DNA from: Trachythela sp. YZ-2020
Lineage: Eukaryota; Cnidaria; Anthozoa; Malacalcyonacea; Clavulariidae
NCBI GenBank assembly: GCA_016169945.1
Contig: JADLSH010000213.1
Coordinates: forward strand, 496,001-560,000
DNA: 64,000 nucleotides
Reading direction: 5' to 3'
Numbering within the stretch: position 1 is the first letter of the stretch; every line of letters starts with the position of its first letter. Shown here one piece after another: positions 63,756-64,000 of the stretch. Both the position numbers and the translations under genes were made by a program. Under the pieces are notes generated by a model. The model was not told where the DNA came from. It searched no databases and saw nothing but the letters and a program-made list of their open reading frames with translations.

Positions 63756-64000
63756 TCTAGGGGCCGGTTGTATAAAACTCTTAACTACTTTTTAACAACC
63801 CGTTTTCCAGTTAAATCGTCGTTATCTTTAATCACGTAGTTAAGTCGGTTGTATAAAAATGTAGTTGGCGTAAACTGCTGGTAAAGCGTACTTAAAGTTA
63901 ACAGTGCCTAAGGGTATCGTTAACTTTCCAAAACGTAGTTAAAATGGTGTTTTAGGAGTGATCAACTTTAATCAGTAAGATAATATTAAAAGCAACGCTT
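63756..64000. mobile_element. MITE with GGTTGTATAAAA repeats, cut by window end
   Basis: Begins GGGCCGGTTGTATAAAACTC and repeats CGGTTGTATAAAAATGTAGT at 63846. TAAC/GTTAA-rich body. Only the left part is visible; the family is uncertain. Confidence 0.45.

Overview
The window looks like AT-rich, intron-rich genomic DNA from an invertebrate animal, most likely a cnidarian. This rests on a TLDc gene with fibrinogen-like exons, BEL/Pao, Penelope-like and RTE-type retroelements, and a P2X7-'ballast'-domain gene inside a TTAA transposon. The species assignment is inference. No rRNA, functional tRNA, CRISPR array or bacterial-type operon was seen. Most of the sequence is mobile DNA inserted in the introns of two host genes, both on the minus strand.

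Host genes. (1) 581-4694: the first two coding exons of a probable NDUFA11-type complex I subunit; the 3' exons lie beyond base 1. (2) 15273-52190: at least twelve exons with canonical splice sites. They encode a fibrinogen-like region, a cysteine-rich GPVGG-type segment, a short conserved segment, a heptad coiled coil and a complete C-terminal TLDc domain, ending in a stop at 15273. The phases agree across all junctions except the one spanning the second BEL/Pao insertion. The 5' end was not found, though a candidate exon lies at 55.3 kb.

Mobile DNA from left to right: hAT transposase remnant (1-299), mariner-like foldback (1061-1647), hAT element inside a repeat whose empty-site copy lies at 28 kb (1985-2664), hAT-type element carrying a SINE (3634-4284), RTE-like LINE split in two by inserted DNA (5100-8440), Harbinger-like MITE (6760-7125) and mariner-like palindrome (11711-12009). 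A BEL/Pao provirus with 5-bp target duplication (17064-26273) contains a TTAA element (22401-24113) and a 5'-truncated LINE (20771-22300). Next come tandem tRNA-derived SINEs (31.36-31.95 kb), a perfect 49-bp-arm hairpin (33737-33854), a younger BEL/Pao provirus (36839-42526), a pogo-like MITE (43022-43329), a Penelope-like GIY-YIG remnant with inverted flanks (43.4-44.7 kb), an element with 9-bp target duplication (44800-45977), a RecQ-helicase pseudogene fragment (46.34-46.66 kb) and a minisatellite-ended element (47.03-48.09 kb). The right side holds LINE fragments, the 3973-bp TTAA element (57178-61150) and two foldback/MITE elements at the end.

The most interesting unit is the 57178-61150 element. 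Its plus strand has a broken, transposase-side gene. Its minus strand has a cysteine-rich (CXC-like) plus RG-rich plus P2X7 C-terminal-like gene, carried together between TTAA-flanked inverted repeats. Both genes are damaged in this copy. All similarity calls were made by reading; no database search was possible.
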